Shown here: in pieces, positions 1 through 8,469 of the stretch
Position numbering within the stretch: the stretch's first letter is position 1
Layout of the letters: every line of letters starts with the position of its first letter
Source: Jiangella ureilytica
Lineage (GTDB): Bacteria > Actinomycetota > Actinomycetes > Jiangellales > Jiangellaceae
Length of the DNA: 64,000 nt
Direction: 5' to 3'
Assembly (NCBI RefSeq): GCF_004348545.1
Contig: NZ_SMKL01000024.1
Location: forward strand, 17,657 to 81,656
Translations under genes and position numbers: made by a program
The notes under the pieces: generated by a model
Databases searched by the model: none
What the model was told of the DNA's origin: nothing
What the model saw: the letters and a program-made list of their open reading frames with translations, nothing else

Positions 1-71
1 ACGAGGTGCTCGCCGAGGCGCTGCCGCCGGCGGAGATCGCCGCGCTGCGTGCGGCCGGGGCCATCCAGTGA
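1..71 (+). CDS. CaiB/BaiF-type CoA-transferase, C-terminal end only (partial)
   Basis: Only the last 22 codons are present, in the frame starting at base 3 and ending at TGA 69-71. The tail (EVLAEALPPAEIAALRAAGA, then IQ) resembles the usual C-terminus of family III CoA-transferases, which transfer CoA between carboxylic acids. The stop overlaps the GTG of the next gene, an enoyl-CoA hydratase, as GTGA, so the two are translationally coupled. A CoA-transferase with a crotonase suggests acyl-CoA metabolism. The identification rests on a short tail and is therefore moderate. Confidence 0.6.
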   Translation, partial: EVLAEALPPAEIAALRAAGAIQ

Positions 72-868
72 GCGCCATCGAGCGCCGCATCGACGAGCAC
101 CTCGTCGTCCGGCGCGACGGCGCCGTCGTCACCGTCACCGTGGACCGCGAGGACGCCCTCGGCGCGTTGTCGCGCTCGATGCTGGTGGCGCTCGACGCCT
201 TCCTGCCCGGGCTCGCCGACGACGACGACGTCCGTGTCGTCGTGCTGACCGGCACCGGCCGCGGGTTCGTCGCCGGCGCCGACATCGGCGAGTACCACGG
301 CGTCGACCAGCGGCGCTTCGACGACTACCAGCGGCTGGGCCGGCGGGTTCTCGACGCCGTCGAGGCGTTGCCGCAGTACACCGTCGCCGCCGTGAACGGG
401 TACGCCCTCGGCGGCGGGTTCGAGCTGGCCCTGTGCTGCGACGCGATCCTCGCCACCGAGCGGGCGAAGTTCGGCCTGCCCGAGGTGAAACTGGGCCTGC
501 TGCCCGGCGGGGGCGGCAGCCAGCGGCTGGCCCGGGCGCTCGGCGTGCGGTTCGCGCTCCGGCTGGTCGCCACGGGCGCGATGGTGCCGGCCGGTGAGCT
601 CTACCGGCGCGGGCTCGTCGACGAGGTGTACGCCGACGACGCGGCGCTGCGAGCGGGTGCATGGGACCTCGCCGGCACCGTGGCCGCAGGTGCGCCGCTC
701 GCGGTGCGGGGGGCCAAGCGGCTGGTCCGCGAAGGATCGGCGATGCCGCTGCCGGACGCACTGGGGTTCGAGCAGGCCGTGCTGTCGTCGCTGTTCGCCA
801 CCGAGGACGGTCGCGAGGGCGTGGCCGCATTCGTCGAGAAGCGCGACCCGGTCTTCCGCGGCCGCTGA
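68..868 (+). CDS. enoyl-CoA hydratase/isomerase (crotonase) family protein
   Basis: A 266-residue crotonase-fold protein, the usual family length, cytoplasmic. The oxyanion-hole motif AGADI lies at residues 69-73 and a glycine-rich GGG at 115-117. Both acidic residues used by classical hydratases are present: Glu119 (GFELAL) and Glu139 (LPEVKLG). It should therefore be able to hydrate a trans-2-enoyl-CoA; the natural acyl chain cannot be read from sequence. The GTG start overlaps the stop of a CoA-transferase gene, so both are probably made from one message. A strong hairpin follows before convergent glnA. Confidence 0.9.
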   Translation: MSAIERRIDEHLVVRRDGAVVTVTVDREDALGALSRSMLVALDAFLPGLADDDDVRVVVLTGTGRGFVAGADIGEYHGVDQRRFDDYQRLGRRVLDAVEALPQYTVAAVNGYALGGGFELALCCDAILATERAKFGLPEVKLGLLPGGGGSQRLARALGVRFALRLVATGAMVPAGELYRRGLVDEVYADDAALRAGAWDLAGTVAAGAPLAVRGAKRLVREGSAMPLPDALGFEQAVLSSLFATEDGREGVAAFVEKRDPVFRGR

Positions 869-919
869 CCACATGACGGCCGCCGGCCGAGAACGCCCTG
901 TCCGGACCACACAGCTGGA

Positions 920-959
920 GAGCCGCCGGCCGCGCCTCGAGGCAGGCGGCCGGCGGCTC
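920..959. terminator. bidirectional hairpin between the crotonase gene and glnA
   Basis: A perfect 14-bp GC-rich stem (920-933 with 946-959) and a 12-base loop lie between two convergent genes. There is no U-tract, as is usual in actinobacteria. Confidence 0.75.
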
Positions 960-987
960 CCGTCAGGGGTGTGCCCTGCAGTACCGA

Positions 988-2412
988 TCAGATGTCGAAG
1001 TACAGCTCGAACTCGTGCGGGTGGGGGCGCAGGCGGATCGGGTCGATCTCGTTGGTGCGCTTCCAGTCGATCCAGGTCTCGACGAGGTCGTCGGTGAAGA
1101 CCCCGCCCTCGAGCAGGTAGTCGTGGTCGGACTCGAGGGCGTCGAGGGCCTCGCCGAGGGACGACGGGACCGTCGCGATGTTGGCGTGCTCCTCGGGCGG
1201 GAGCTCGTACAGGTCCTTGTCGACCGGCTCCGGCGGCTCGATCTTGTTGCGGATGCCGTCGACGCCGGCCATGAGCATGGCGGAGAAGGCCAGGTACGGG
1301 TTGCTCGACGGGTCGGGCACGCGGAACTCGATGCGCTTGGCCTTCGGCGAGGTGCCGGTGACCGGGATGCGGACGGCAGCGGAGCGGTTGCGCTGCGAGT
1401 AGACCAGGTTGACCGGGGCCTCGAAGCCGGGCACCAGGCGGTGGTACGAGTTCACCGTCGGGTTGGTCCAGGCGAGCAGCGAGTCGGCGTGCTTGATGAG
1501 GCCGCCGATGTACCAGCGCGCCATGTCGGACAGGCCGCCGTAGCCGAGCTCGTCGTAGAACAGCGGGTCGCCGTTCTTCCAGAGCGACTGGTGGCAGTGC
1601 ATGCCCGAGCCGTTGTCGCCGAACAGCGGCTTCGGCATGAAGGTGGCGGTCTTGCCGGCCTCCCAGGCGACGTTCTTGACGATGTACTTGAACAGCATCA
1701 GGCGGTCGCCGGCGTGCTTGAGGGTGTCGAACTTGTAGTTGATCTCGGCCTGGCCGGCGGTGCCGACCTCGTGGTGGGCCCGCTCGATCTCGATGCCGAC
1801 GTTGGTCATCGCCTTGACCATGTCGTCGCGGAGGTCGGCGTAGTGGTCGACCGGCGGGACGGGGAAGTAGCCGCCCTTGTACCGCGTCTTGTAGCCGCGG
1901 TTGCCGCCCTCTTCGGTGCGGCCGGTGTTCCAGGCGCCCTCGATGGAGTCGATGTAGTAGTAGCCCGCGTTCTGCTTGGTCTCGAAGCGGACGTCGTCGA
2001 AGACGTAGAACTCCGCCTCGGGGCCGAAGTAGACGGTGTCGGCGATGCCGGAGCTGGCGAGGTACGCCTCGGCCTTGGCCGCGATGTTGCGCGGGTCGCG
2101 GCTGTAGGGCTCACCGGTGAAGGGGTCGACGATGGAGAAGTTCAGCGCGAGGGTCTTGGCCTTGCGGAACGGGTCGACGAATGCCGTCGCCGGGTCGGCG
2201 ATCAGCTTCATGTCGGACTCGTGGATGGCCTGGAAGCCACGGATCGAAGAGCCGTCGAACATCAGGCCCTCGGCGATGGCATCGGCGTCGAACGCCGTCG
2301 CGGGCACGTTGAAGTGCTGCATCACGCCCGGCAGGTCGCAGAAGCGGACATCGACGAACTCGATGCCCTCGTCCTTGACGAACTTCAACAGCTCGTCCGC
2401 GTTGGTGAACAT
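988..2412 (-). CDS. glnA: type I glutamine synthetase
   Basis: Makes glutamine from glutamate, ammonia and ATP, the main ammonium-assimilating step, as a cytoplasmic dodecamer. The 474 residues match the actinobacterial GlnA length. The N-terminal [13 protein letters not shown] and DGSSIRGFQ blocks and the C-terminal FELYFDI end are recognisable. The adenylylation tyrosine is kept at Tyr402 (KDLYELP), so activity can be set by GlnE. Two ATGs lie two codons apart; the GAAGGAGA ribosome site is too close to the first (2418) but 7 bases from the second, which also gives the family N-terminus MFTNADE, so 2412 was chosen. Transcription is probably under GlnR (operator at 2509-2546). Followed convergently by a hairpin. 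Confidence 0.97.
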   Translation of the reverse strand: MFTNADELLKFVKDEGIEFVDVRFCDLPGVMQHFNVPATAFDADAIAEGLMFDGSSIRGFQAIHESDMKLIADPATAFVDPFRKAKTLALNFSIVDPFTGEPYSRDPRNIAAKAEAYLASSGIADTVYFGPEAEFYVFDDVRFETKQNAGYYYIDSIEGAWNTGRTEEGGNRGYKTRYKGGYFPVPPVDHYADLRDDMVKAMTNVGIEIERAHHEVGTAGQAEINYKFDTLKHAGDRLMLFKYIVKNVAWEAGKTATFMPKPLFGDNGSGMHCHQSLWKNGDPLFYDELGYGGLSDMARWYIGGLIKHADSLLAWTNPTVNSYHRLVPGFEAPVNLVYSQRNRSAAVRIPVTGTSPKAKRIEFRVPDPSSNPYLAFSAMLMAGVDGIRNKIEPPEPVDKDLYELPPEEHANIATVPSSLGEALDALESDHDYLLEGGVFTDDLVETWIDWKRTNEIDPIRLRPHPHEFELYFDI

Positions 2413-2492
2413 CCGCATTCTCCTTCGCGCCGGTACGGCGCAGTCCGCATCCGTCGACGGTCGGCGTTGACCGAATTGCCCTCGTGGCCCGG

Positions 2493-2498
2493 ACGCTA
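2493..2498 (-). promoter_or_regulatory. candidate glnA -10 box
   Basis: TAGCGT on the minus strand, about 75 bases before the glnA start and just downstream of the GlnR operator, whose last box would sit near the -35. Inference from spacing; no transcript data. Confidence 0.45.
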
Positions 2499-2508
2499 GA
2501 TTCCTGGG

Positions 2509-2546
2509 ATTTCCCGATGGTGTCCCAAGTGTTTCACCAGTGTTAC
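2509..2546 (-). promoter_or_regulatory. GlnR operator, two complete a/b-box pairs
   Basis: Read on the minus strand, the DNA shows GTAAC, 6 bases, GAAAC, 6 bases, GACAC, 6 bases, GAAAT. This follows the actinobacterial GlnR pattern gTnAC-n6-GaAAC repeated twice. It lies about 97 bases upstream of glnA and just upstream of a -10-like TAGCGT. GlnR is an OmpR-type regulator of nitrogen genes; activation or repression cannot be told from the site alone. Confidence 0.85.
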
Positions 2547-2658
2547 GTGCCGCGTGAGGCCCTCCGCTGATCCGGTGGCCGCCGTGTCGCGGCCAGGGCG
2601 ATTCCCCTTTCCCTCGTGGGACTCGACGCCGCCTGGGACCTCGCGGCCGGCGCCCGGC

Positions 2659-2664
2659 TAGGCT
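2659..2664 (+). promoter_or_regulatory. -10 box of a leaderless promoter for the RDD gene
   Basis: TAGGCT ends six bases before the GTG start of the RDD gene, so transcription would begin at or next to the start codon. There is no Shine-Dalgarno sequence in the gap. Confidence 0.6.
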
Positions 2665-2670
2665 CGGCCT

Positions 2671-3093
2671 GTGAGCTCGAACCAGCCGCCCGCCACCGAC
2701 GTCCAGCTGCCCGAACGCGGCCCCGGCTCGCCGGGGAGCTGGCCGCGGCGCATCGGGGCGCTGCTGCTCGACTGGCTCGCGGGCAACCTCGTCGCGTTCA
2801 TCGTCACCGGCGGCGACTCCGGCGTCTGGGACGCGCAGAGTGACGTGTTCTGGCTGCCGCTGGTCTGCTGGTACCTGCTCGTGGTGCTGTCCACGACACT
2901 GGCGGGCGGCAGTCTGGGCCAGCTGATGCTGGGGCTGCGGGTGGCGCATCTGGGCGGACGGCGCGTCAACCTGCTGGTCGCGGCGGTGCGAACCCTGATG
3001 ATCGCGCTGGTCATTCCGCCCCTGGTGTTCACGCGCGACGGTCGCGGCTTGCACGACCTCGCCTCCAACACCGCGGTCGTCAACGTCCGCTGA
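2671..3093 (+). CDS. RDD-domain membrane protein
   Basis: A 140-residue membrane protein with the RDD signature near residues 24-37 ([13 protein letters not shown]) and about three hydrophobic segments, the usual RDD arrangement. The C-terminal [12 protein letters not shown] is typical of the family. Function is generally unknown; some RDD proteins are linked to ion transport. A leaderless GTG start is supported by TAGGCT six bases upstream. It is divergent from glnA, an arrangement also seen in Streptomyces, and convergent with the DUF4191 gene. Confidence 0.85.
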   Translation: MSSNQPPATDVQLPERGPGSPGSWPRRIGALLLDWLAGNLVAFIVTGGDSGVWDAQSDVFWLPLVCWYLLVVLSTTLAGGSLGQLMLGLRVAHLGGRRVNLLVAAVRTLMIALVIPPLVFTRDGRGLHDLASNTAVVNVR

Positions 3094-3168
3094 ACACGCT
3101 TGGGGCCGACGGCGTCAGCCTGCGGTCGGCGGGGACTCGCCTCTGTCGCTCGCCGGGTGGACCCCTCC

Positions 3169-3210
3169 CGTTCGGGTGGGTAGGCCCACCCTACGGGCGG
3201 GCACCGACAC
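3169..3210 (+). repeat. dispersed palindromic repeat, family A copy 1
   Basis: Contains the imperfect palindrome GGGTGGGTAGGCCCACCC followed by TACGGGCGGGCACCGACA. The same block, with one base fewer in the loop, occurs twice at 6919-7068, and a diverged inverted copy is at 46507-46536. It lies between convergent genes, so it may also act in transcript termination. Confidence 0.7.
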
Positions 3211-3244
3211 CCTCCGCAATCCAGGCAGCGGGCACGCGACTCAC

Positions 3245-3364
3245 GGCCGGGGAGCTGCACCCCGCGGCTGAGCCAGCCGGGGAGCTGCACCCCGCGGCTG
3301 AGCCAGCCGGGGAGCTGCACCCCGCGGCTGAGCCAGCCGGGGAGCTGCACCCCGCGGCTGAGCC
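3245..3364. repeat. four tandem 30-bp repeats next to the DUF4191 stop codon
   Basis: Four copies of a 30-bp unit run head to tail (3245-3274, 3275-3304, 3305-3334, 3335-3364), identical except for the first base. Each unit can fold: AGCC and CGGGG pair with CCCCGGCT around TGCAGCT. The unit resembles the last bases of the neighbouring gene (3370-3393), suggesting it arose by duplication of the gene's 3' end. Possibly a multi-hairpin terminator. Confidence 0.85.
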
Positions 3365-3366
3365 GT

Positions 3367-4065
3367 TCAGCGGCCGGGAAGCTGCGTTCCGCGGGGGATG
3401 CGGGCACCCTTGGGCAGCGGGCCCTTGGGGATGCCGATGGGCGTGCTGCCCAGCGCCCGCAGCCGCTGCCGCAGCTCGGTGACCTCGGCCGGCCGGATGT
3501 TCTTGGGCAGCTTGTTGAGGTGCCGGGTGAGCCGGGGGAGCGGCACCTGGCCGTCCTCGCGGCCCACGATGATCTCGATGACCGGCATCTCGGGCGCGAC
3601 CCGGGCGTGGCGCTTCTTCTCCTGCGCCAGCAGGTTGGCGACCCGGCCGGCGACGGCGCCCTCGCCGATGAGCACGATGCCGGGGCGGCCGACGGCGCGG
3701 TGGACGACGTCCTGGTGGCGGTTTGCGCCGACCATGGGCGTGGTGTCCCAGCCGCGGCGCAGCGTGCCCAGGGCGGCCGCGGCGGCGCCGGGCTGGCCTT
3801 CGATCTGGCCGTACGCGGCCCGCTCGGCCCGCCGTCCGAACACGATGGCGGCGGCCAGCAGCGCGATGGGCAGACCGACGATGATCCACAGCCACAGCGG
3901 GCCGACGAACAGGCCCACGAGCACCGACAATGCGATGACGCCGAGCAGGATGCCGAGAATGATCCACCCGACCCAGCGGTCGGACCGGCGGGCCATTTTG
4001 TAGGTCTGCCGGATCTGCGCGATGCGTCCGGTCTTCTCGGTTCCCGCCTCGTCGTTGCGTGCCAT
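3367..4065 (-). CDS. DUF4191 membrane protein
   Basis: A 232-residue protein with two membrane helices near residues 28-70 (WVGWIILGIL; LWLWIIVGLP) and a cytoplasmic C-terminal domain (GIVLIGEG, LPKNIRPAEVTELRQRL) typical of actinobacterial DUF4191. Function unknown. It follows lipB-lipA by 70 bp on the same strand. The ATG at 4065 was chosen because TACTCT lies 7 bases upstream (4073-4078), giving a leaderless start; an ATG at 4107 in frame is also possible. The 3' end borders four tandem repeats. Confidence 0.85.
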   Translation of the reverse strand: MARNDEAGTEKTGRIAQIRQTYKMARRSDRWVGWIILGILLGVIALSVLVGLFVGPLWLWIIVGLPIALLAAAIVFGRRAERAAYGQIEGQPGAAAAALGTLRRGWDTTPMVGANRHQDVVHRAVGRPGIVLIGEGAVAGRVANLLAQEKKRHARVAPEMPVIEIIVGREDGQVPLPRLTRHLNKLPKNIRPAEVTELRQRLRALGSTPIGIPKGPLPKGARIPRGTQLPGR

Positions 4066-4135
4066 GGGGAGAAGAGTACTTCTTCGCTGGTGGTGCTCCG
4101 GAACCACCCGAAAGCGACAGCCGAGCCGTCCGCCG

Positions 4136-5065
4136 TCAGCGCGCGGCGCGGGCCTCCATGGCCTGCCGGTAGAGCCTGCCGGCGCGGTACGACGAGCGCA
4201 CCAGCGGCCCGGACATGACGCCCGCGAAGCCGATCTGCTCGGCCTCGGCCTGCAGCTCCACGAACTCCTCGGGCTTGACCCACCGCTCGATGGGGTGGTG
4301 CCGGACGGAGGGGCGCAGGTACTGCGTGATGGTGATGAGGTCGCAGCCGGCCTCGTGCAGGTCGACCAGCGCCTGCGAGATCTCTTCGCGGGTCTCGCCC
4401 ATGCCGAGGATGAGGTTCGACTTGGTGATCATGCCTGCGGCCCGGGCGATGGAGATGACGTCGAGCGAGCGCTCGTACCGGAACGCCGGCCGGATGCGCT
4501 TGAAGATGCGCGGCACGGTCTCGACGTTGTGCGCGAACACCTGCGGCTGCGCGTCGAAGACCTGCTGCAGCAGCTCGGCGCGGCCGGAGAAGTCGGGCGT
4601 CAGGATCTCGACCCCGGTGTTCGGGTTGAACTTGTGGATCTCGCGGATGGTCTCGGCGTAGAGCCAGGCGCCCTCGTCGGGGAGGTCGTCGCGGGTGACG
4701 CCGGTGACCGTGGCGTAACGCAGGCCCATGGCCTGGACCGACTCGGCGACCCGGCGCGGCTCGTCGCGGTCGAGGTCGTCGGGCTTGCCGGTGTCGATGA
4801 GGCAGAAGTCGCACCGTCGCGTGCAGTGGTCGCCCCCGATGAGGAACGTCGCCTCGCGGTCTTCCCAGCACTCGAAGATGTTGGGGCAGCCGGCCTCTTG
4901 GCAGACCGTGTGCAGGCCCTCGCGTTTCACCAGCGACTGCAGCTCGCGGTACTCCGGGCCCATGGTCGCCTTCGTCTTGATCCAGGAAGGCTTCTTCTCG
5001 ATGGGCGTGGCGGCGTTGCGTACCTCGAGGCGGAGCAGCCGACGTCCCTCCGGTGCGACAGTCAC
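4136..5065 (-). CDS. lipA: lipoyl synthase (radical SAM)
   Basis: Inserts two sulfur atoms into octanoyl groups on lipoyl domains to make lipoate. The 309 residues hold both iron-sulfur sites: the auxiliary cluster Cys55, Cys60, Cys66 and the radical SAM motif CX3CX2C at Cys81, Cys85, Cys88. The C-terminal RSSYRAG carries the conserved serine of the family. The GTG start lies 9 bp after the lipB stop, so lipB-lipA form an operon. Its substrates in this window are the two lipoyl domains of SucB. Confidence 0.97.
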   Translation of the reverse strand: MTVAPEGRRLLRLEVRNAATPIEKKPSWIKTKATMGPEYRELQSLVKREGLHTVCQEAGCPNIFECWEDREATFLIGGDHCTRRCDFCLIDTGKPDDLDRDEPRRVAESVQAMGLRYATVTGVTRDDLPDEGAWLYAETIREIHKFNPNTGVEILTPDFSGRAELLQQVFDAQPQVFAHNVETVPRIFKRIRPAFRYERSLDVISIARAAGMITKSNLILGMGETREEISQALVDLHEAGCDLITITQYLRPSVRHHPIERWVKPEEFVELQAEAEQIGFAGVMSGPLVRSSYRAGRLYRQAMEARAAR

Positions 5066-5074
5066 CCCTTCACC

Positions 5075-5725
5075 TTACGTCTGCGGCTGCAGCGCGAGGA
5101 GATCGTCGAGGTGACGTTCGACATACGGGAGCACCTCGGCGACGGTGACCCGGCGGCCCAGCTCCTTCGAGAGCGTGGTGGTGCCGGCGTCGCTGATGCC
5201 GCAGGCGATGATGCGGTCGTACCAGCCGAGGTCGTTGTCGCAGTTGAGGGCGAACCCGTGCATGGTGACGCCCTGGGCGACCCGCAGCCCGACGGCGCCC
5301 AGCTTGCGGTCGGGGCCGCCGTCGCCGGGCTGGATCCAGACGCCGCTGCGGCCGTCGACCCGGACGCCGTCGACGCCGAAATCGTGGCAGACGTCGAGCA
5401 TGAGCTGCTCGACGCGGCGGACGTAGCCGATGACGTCGTACGGCTCGGGCAGCTCGAGGATCGGGTAGCCGGTGAGCTGGCCCGGCCCATGCCAGGTGAT
5501 CTTGCCGCCCCGGTCGACGTCGATGACCGGCGCGCCGGCGTCGAGCAGTGGCCGCTCGTCGGGCGTGGTGCGCTTGCCCGCCGTGTAGACCGCCTCGTGC
5601 TCGAGCAGCACGACGGTGTCGTCGATCTCGCCCGCGACCCGCGCGGCGTGCAGCCGCCGCTGCTCGTCCCAGGCCTCCTGGTACGGCACGTAGCCCTCGT
5701 GCCGGATGATCCGTAGCTCGCCCAC
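5075..5725 (-). CDS. lipB: octanoyl-[acyl-carrier-protein]:protein octanoyltransferase
   Basis: Moves octanoyl groups from acyl carrier protein to lipoyl domains, the first step of lipoate synthesis. 216 residues. Family motifs present: [18 protein letters not shown], the conserved lysine in KLGAVG, and the catalytic cysteine in the ACGISD motif. The GTG at 5725 gives the normal N-terminus ([11 protein letters not shown]) and has TAGGCT eight bases upstream, so it is probably leaderless. A GTG at 5779 in frame would add 18 residues unlike LipB. It is upstream of lipA. Confidence 0.95.
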   Translation of the reverse strand: MGELRIIRHEGYVPYQEAWDEQRRLHAARVAGEIDDTVVLLEHEAVYTAGKRTTPDERPLLDAGAPVIDVDRGGKITWHGPGQLTGYPILELPEPYDVIGYVRRVEQLMLDVCHDFGVDGVRVDGRSGVWIQPGDGGPDRKLGAVGLRVAQGVTMHGFALNCDNDLGWYDRIIACGISDAGTTTLSKELGRRVTVAEVLPYVERHLDDLLALQPQT

Positions 5726-5733
5726 AGACGTCG

Positions 5734-5739
5734 AGCCTA
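5734..5739 (-). promoter_or_regulatory. -10 box of the lipB-lipA promoter
   Basis: TAGGCT on the minus strand, eight bases before the lipB GTG, with no Shine-Dalgarno sequence between. This supports a leaderless start and decides the lipB start codon. Confidence 0.55.
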
Positions 5740-5784
5740 CGCCCGCCGGGAAGGCTTCCGGCAACACCGCGGTTGGCACCTGTC

Positions 5785-6834
5785 GTGACCTCTTCTCCTC
5801 CGGCGGGCTCCCGCAGCGCGCAGGCCCGCTTCCGCGGAGTACCCCTGTCCGTTCTCGACCTCGCTCCTGTCGTCACGGGGTCGACCCCGTCGGCGGCCCT
5901 GGCGAACACGCTGGAGCTGGCCCGGCTGGCCGACGGCCTGGGCTTCCGGCGCTACTGGCTGGCCGAGCACCACAACATGCCGGGCATCGCCAGCTCCGCG
6001 CCGCCGATCCTCATCGGGGCGGTGGCCGCCGCGACGACGGCGATCCGGGTCGGCTCGGGCGGGGTCATGCTGCCCAACCACATGCCGCTCGTGGTCGCCG
6101 AGCAGTTCGGCACGCTCGATGCGCTGCACCCCGGTCGCATCGACCTCGGCATCGGCCGGGCGCCGGGGACCGACGGGCTGACGGCGCACGCGCTGCGCGG
6201 GAGCAGCGACCCGCGCCTGGTCGAGGAGTTCCCGCAGCATCTGGCCCAGGTCCGGGCCTTTTTCTCCGGCGACTGGCCCGCCGACCACCCCTACGCCGCC
6301 ATCACCGCGACGCCGGGCCGAGGCGCGGACGTGCCGGTCTGGCTGCTCGGGTCCAGCGACTACAGCGCGCAGGCGGCGGCCGCGCTGGGGCTGCCCTTCT
6401 CGTTCGCGCACCACTTCAGCTCGGCGAACACCGTCCCGGCGCTGACGCTCTATCGCGACCGCTACCAGCCGTCGGCCGCCCACCCCGCGCCCCACGCGAT
6501 GGTCGCCGTCAGCGTCGTGCTGGCCGACGACGACGCGCGCGCGGAGTGGCTCGCCGCGCCGATGAAGCTGTCGATGCTGCGCGTCCGGACCGGGCGGCCG
6601 GGGCCCCTGCCGACGCCCGAGGAGGCCGCGGCGCACACGTTCACCCCGGCCGAGCTGGAGATGATGGCGCCGTTCCTGGGCGGGCAGATCGCGGGCGGGC
6701 CCGACACCGTCCGCCGCGAGCTGGCGGCGCTGCTGGACCGGACGGCGGCCGACGAGCTCATGATCGTGACGACGGTGACCCCGCAGGCCGACCGGCTGCG
6801 CTCCTACGAGCTGCTGGCGAAGCTGCTGCCCTGA
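5785..6834 (+). CDS. LLM-class flavin-dependent monooxygenase (luciferase-like)
   Basis: About 349 residues of the bacterial luciferase-like fold, MsnO8-type subgroup: LSVLDLAPV near the start, [17 protein letters not shown], and [20 protein letters not shown]. These enzymes use reduced flavin (FMN or F420) and oxygen; the substrate cannot be assigned. It is divergent from lipB. No clear ribosome site was found; GTG 5785 is preferred over TTG 5773, and either leaves about 20 residues before the conserved domain. Confidence 0.85.
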   Translation: MTSSPPAGSRSAQARFRGVPLSVLDLAPVVTGSTPSAALANTLELARLADGLGFRRYWLAEHHNMPGIASSAPPILIGAVAAATTAIRVGSGGVMLPNHMPLVVAEQFGTLDALHPGRIDLGIGRAPGTDGLTAHALRGSSDPRLVEEFPQHLAQVRAFFSGDWPADHPYAAITATPGRGADVPVWLLGSSDYSAQAAAALGLPFSFAHHFSSANTVPALTLYRDRYQPSAAHPAPHAMVAVSVVLADDDARAEWLAAPMKLSMLRVRTGRPGPLPTPEEAAAHTFTPAELEMMAPFLGGQIAGGPDTVRRELAALLDRTAADELMIVTTVTPQADRLRSYELLAKLLP

Positions 6835-6918
6835 CGCCGGCGGACCACGCCCGGTGTGGGCGAGTTACTGCTGCTGTGGCGGTAATGGCTCGCCCCCGAC
6901 GGCGAGGCCGCCCGGCAC

Positions 6919-7068
6919 GGACCCCGCCCGGCTGGGTGGGAGGCCCACCCTACGGGCGGGCACCGACAACGCCGCCGTCGCGCAGGCCGGCACGGTCGCG
7001 GTGGCGGTCGCCGGATCGACCCCGCCCGGCCGGGTGGGAGGCCCACCCTACGGGCGGGCACCGACACC
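6919..7068 (+). repeat. dispersed palindromic repeat, family A copies 2 and 3
   Basis: Two direct copies (6919-6969 and 7017-7067), 98 bp apart, of GACCCCGCCCGG followed by GGGTGGGAGGCCCACCC and TACGGGCGGGCACCGACA. The core is the same as the copy at 3169. They fill most of the 273-bp gap between the monooxygenase and the convergent peptidase gene. I see no gene in this gap. Confidence 0.75.
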
Positions 7069-7107
7069 GTCGTGAGCCGAACGTCGCGGAGCTGAACCTG
7101 CGCCTCG

Positions 7108-7824
7108 TCAGACGGGCTCGGCGGTGAGGACGGACTCCTTGGCCTCGCCGCCGACCGCGTCGACGACGTAGCCGCGGGCGCCGTCGCGCTCGGCGTGGAC
7201 GGCGGCCAGCTCCGTCCCGCGGTACAGCAGGCCGGCGCCGTCGTCGGTGGCGTACGAGGTGGGCAGGACGCCGTCGGCGACCATCCGGTGCAGGACGACG
7301 CGGCGCTCCTCCTCGGAGTCGTAGTGCACGCCGTTGCCGTACGGCAGCAGCGCGAGCCCGTCGGTGACCGCGCGCAATCGCGGCCCGAACGAGTCGGTCG
7401 GGCCGCCCGCGTGCCAGCAGATCGAGCCCGCCGACACGCCGGCCAGAACGACGCCGGCCTCCCACGCCTCGCGCATGACGTCGTCGAGGCCGTGCAGCCG
7501 CCACATCGCGAGCAGCCCCGCGACCGAGCCCCCGCCGACCCAGAGCACGTCCTGGGCCAGCACGTGCGCCCGGACGTCCTCGACGTTCGGCATCGGGAAC
7601 AGGCTCAGGTGGGACACGTCGACCGACCAGCCCGCGAACGCGGCGTACGTGAGCTGGACGTAGCTCACGTTGTCGCCGGACGCCGTCGGCAGGAAGCACA
7701 GCTTGGGCCGATCGGCGCCGGTCAGCCGCAGCGCGAGCTTCGCCAGCCCCGCCGGCCGGAGGTTGTCGCGGGCGTCGCGGGCGAACCCGCCGCTGGTGGC
7801 GAGGATGGTCGGCGTGCGGGTCAT
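7108..7824 (-). CDS. peptidase E (family S51)
   Basis: A 238-residue peptidase of the S51 family, which includes dipeptidase E (Asp-X hydrolysis) and cyanophycinase. The nucleophile elbow is GVSAG with Ser131, followed by SICW, and a glycine-rich GGGS stretch lies at 98-100. A strong AGGAGG site precedes the ATG. That ATG overlaps the stop of the upstream VTT gene as ATGA, so the pair is translationally coupled. The exact substrate is not determined. Confidence 0.9.
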   Translation of the reverse strand: MTRTPTILATSGGFARDARDNLRPAGLAKLALRLTGADRPKLCFLPTASGDNVSYVQLTYAAFAGWSVDVSHLSLFPMPNVEDVRAHVLAQDVLWVGGGSVAGLLAMWRLHGLDDVMREAWEAGVVLAGVSAGSICWHAGGPTDSFGPRLRAVTDGLALLPYGNGVHYDSEEERRVVLHRMVADGVLPTSYATDDGAGLLYRGTELAAVHAERDGARGYVVDAVGGEAKESVLTAEPV

Positions 7825-8342
7825 CGGGCCTCCTGGTCGTGGACGAGCGTCTGTCGTGCCCGGCGGCGACGGTAGCTCAGGACGGCCGCGACCACGGCCA
7901 GCGCTCCCAGCACGACGGCGGCCGCGGCCAGCGGCGAGGCCGACGCGACCTCGGCCGCGCCCCACACCACGCTCAGCCCGCCGACGGTCCAGACGACCGC
8001 CCACAGCGCCGACCCGACGAGCATCGCCGCCAGATAGCGGCCGAACGGCATGCGGGTGGCGCCGGCGACCGCGTTGACGGCGGTCTGGACGCCGATGGTC
8101 AGGAACGACAGCGTGACGGCGGCCGGACCGTACCGCGCGACGACCCGTTCGGCCCGGGCCAGGCGGTCGCGGCCGATGCGGTCGCCCCAGCGTGACCGCG
8201 CGATCCCCGTCCCGGCGGCGCGTCCCAGCCAGTAGGTCGCCTGGGCGCGCGCGACGACGATGCCGAACATCACCGCGATGCCGATCCAGAGGGGAAGTCC
8301 GAACGGGCTCTCGGGGGCGGCGAGCGGCGTGACCCCGTCCAT
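7821..8342 (-). CDS. DedA/VTT-family membrane protein
   Basis: A 173-residue inner-membrane protein with several hydrophobic segments and the VTT-type region around TIGVQTAVNAVAGATRMPF, which matches the conserved helix-turn of DedA/SNARE-associated proteins (lipid scramblase-like in characterised members). The ATG at 8342 is chosen because TACGAT (8350-8355) lies seven bases upstream, suggesting a leaderless message; an ATG at 8351 in frame falls inside that box. Coupled to peptidase E by a 4-base overlap. Confidence 0.8.
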   Translation of the reverse strand: MDGVTPLAAPESPFGLPLWIGIAVMFGIVVARAQATYWLGRAAGTGIARSRWGDRIGRDRLARAERVVARYGPAAVTLSFLTIGVQTAVNAVAGATRMPFGRYLAAMLVGSALWAVVWTVGGLSVVWGAAEVASASPLAAAAVVLGALAVVAAVLSYRRRRARQTLVHDQEAR

Positions 8343-8469
8343 GTCCGGCATCGTAGTCACCGTCGCGACACGCCCGACGAAGCATCCGGACCGATGTGTG
8401 ACATCGGCCCTGCGGACTTGTGACACGGCCGATGAGGCATCCGGGCCCGAGGTTTGCAACGATGGGCCG

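Noticed and set aside
1015..2499. 494-codon open frame opposite glnA
   Set aside because: It is the complement of glnA codons. In very GC-rich DNA the opposite strand stays open; its product is Val/Asp/Arg-rich with no recognisable domain.
3245..3364. Tandem repeats as a CRISPR array
   Set aside because: Units abut with no spacers and there are no cas genes.
3191..3366. Repeat translated as a LSRGVQLPGW peptide array
   Set aside because: That reading frame is not joined to any gene start and lies beyond the DUF4191 stop codon.
6835..7107. Short open frames between the monooxygenase and peptidase genes
   Set aside because: They run through the family A repeats, lack ribosome sites and are Pro/Arg-rich in every frame.
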